Assembly: GCF_020532665.2 (NCBI RefSeq)
Contig: NZ_JAIWPG020000009.1
Span: 62,001-126,000 of the forward strand
Direction of reading: 5' to 3'
DNA from: Lelliottia sp. WAP21
Lineage (GTDB): Bacteria > Pseudomonadota > Gammaproteobacteria > Enterobacterales > Enterobacteriaceae
Length of the DNA stretch: 64,000 nt
Shown: positions 63,740 to 64,000 of the stretch, in pieces
Layout: each line of letters begins with the position of its first letter
How positions within the stretch are numbered: the first letter of the stretch is position 1
The notes under the pieces: model-generated
What the model was told of the DNA's origin: nothing
Databases searched by the model: none
The model's input: only the letters and a program-made list of their open reading frames with translations
Program-made: the position numbers and the translations under genes

Positions 63740-64000
63740 TCACTCATCACTCCAGCATCTGACCGGCCTGTCATAAAGCAAATCCATACATGCAGCATAC
63801 CTGGATTCAGGGGCCTGCTGACCGTCTCCCACAACTTTTGACGCAAGTACATACAGTCCGGGACACAATGTTCGAGGCAATGCCCAGCTCAGAAATTAAC
63901 GCCACTTCATACCCGGCTCCGTGCTGTCAGCTTGTTGGGTACCATCCAAAGTTCCAGCTGCCTGACAGTTCCCGGGCTTTCCTGTGCTAGCGCATCTGTT
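63740..64000 (-). pseudogene. Decayed second copy of leading-region genes
   Basis: Matches 37005-37280 in order and orientation: CACTCCAGC.TCTGACCGGC near 63754, then the start of the 107-aa gene reduced to MKWR and TAA (63896-63910), overlapping by ATGA the 43-aa ORF copy (..QESPGTVRQLELWMVPNKLTARSRV), which runs off the window. The middle part is diverged and has deletions. Confidence 0.75.

Overview
The window is part of a large conjugative IncF-type plasmid of an enterobacterium, most likely from the Klebsiella/Enterobacter/Escherichia group. The evidence is an IncFII-style repA/copA corner at the left edge, a complete F-type transfer operon with a Klebsiella-type (pKpQIL-like) pilin, and an E. 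coli-type RelB. No chromosomal housekeeping gene, rRNA or tRNA was seen.

Layout. (1) 1-580: 5' part of repA (minus strand) with a tap-like leader peptide and a CopA-like antisense RNA. (2) 672-2743: PLD-family nuclease, traX and a DUF2726 gene; no finO is present. (3) 2762-30872: the transfer region, all minus strand, read from traM (right) to traI (left): traM, traJ, traY, A, L, E, K, B, V, C, trbI, W, U, a small frameshifted ORF, trbC, N, F, trbB, H, G, S, T, D, I. The F genes traP, trbD, trbG, traR, trbE, trbA, traQ, trbJ and trbF are absent. (4) 30920-31216: oriT, with many GANTC motifs, a 38-bp palindrome and a predicted nick between 31211 and 31212 on the plus strand. (5) 31239-38110: leading region, entered first during transfer. 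Almost all its genes lie on the minus strand, so the transferred plus strand is their template. They form three groups, each headed by a ~430-bp repeat whose core folds into a nested, covarying stem-loop. These repeats look like single-stranded-DNA promoters. The genes include an ArdB/KlcA-like antirestriction protein, a degenerate adenine-methylase-like protein and several unknowns. (6) 38373-39107: decayed hok and relE next to an intact relB.

(7) 39204-50913 is a defence-island-like array. A recurring short motif stands at every module boundary in alternating orientation. The modules are an unrecognised 1212-aa protein, rnlA-rnlB, a nucleotidyltransferase + DUF262 pair, a small tyrosine recombinase broken by a stop codon, and a GHKL-ATPase/Shedu-like nuclease gene broken by a one-base frameshift. 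(8) 51002-55677: a gene between two near-identical palindromes, kfrA, a DnaQ-like exonuclease, small unknown genes and an Rpn/YhgA-like nuclease. (9) 56396-63342: a 6.9-kb Tn3-family transposon inserted at a relB/relE junction with a near-perfect 5-bp target duplication. It carries tnpR, tnpA and a passenger pair that looks like a peptidoglycan-degrading (GH19) toxin with a secreted immunity protein. (10) 63740-64000: a decayed second copy of part of the leading region.

How it fits together: the transfer operon builds the F pilus and mating-pair apparatus, TraI/TraM/TraY act at oriT, and the first DNA to enter a recipient carries antirestriction genes arranged for early expression. The accessory half is a patchwork of toxin-antitoxin, anti-phage and mobile modules, several of them recently inactivated. 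All functional assignments come from reading motifs by eye; no database search was possible.
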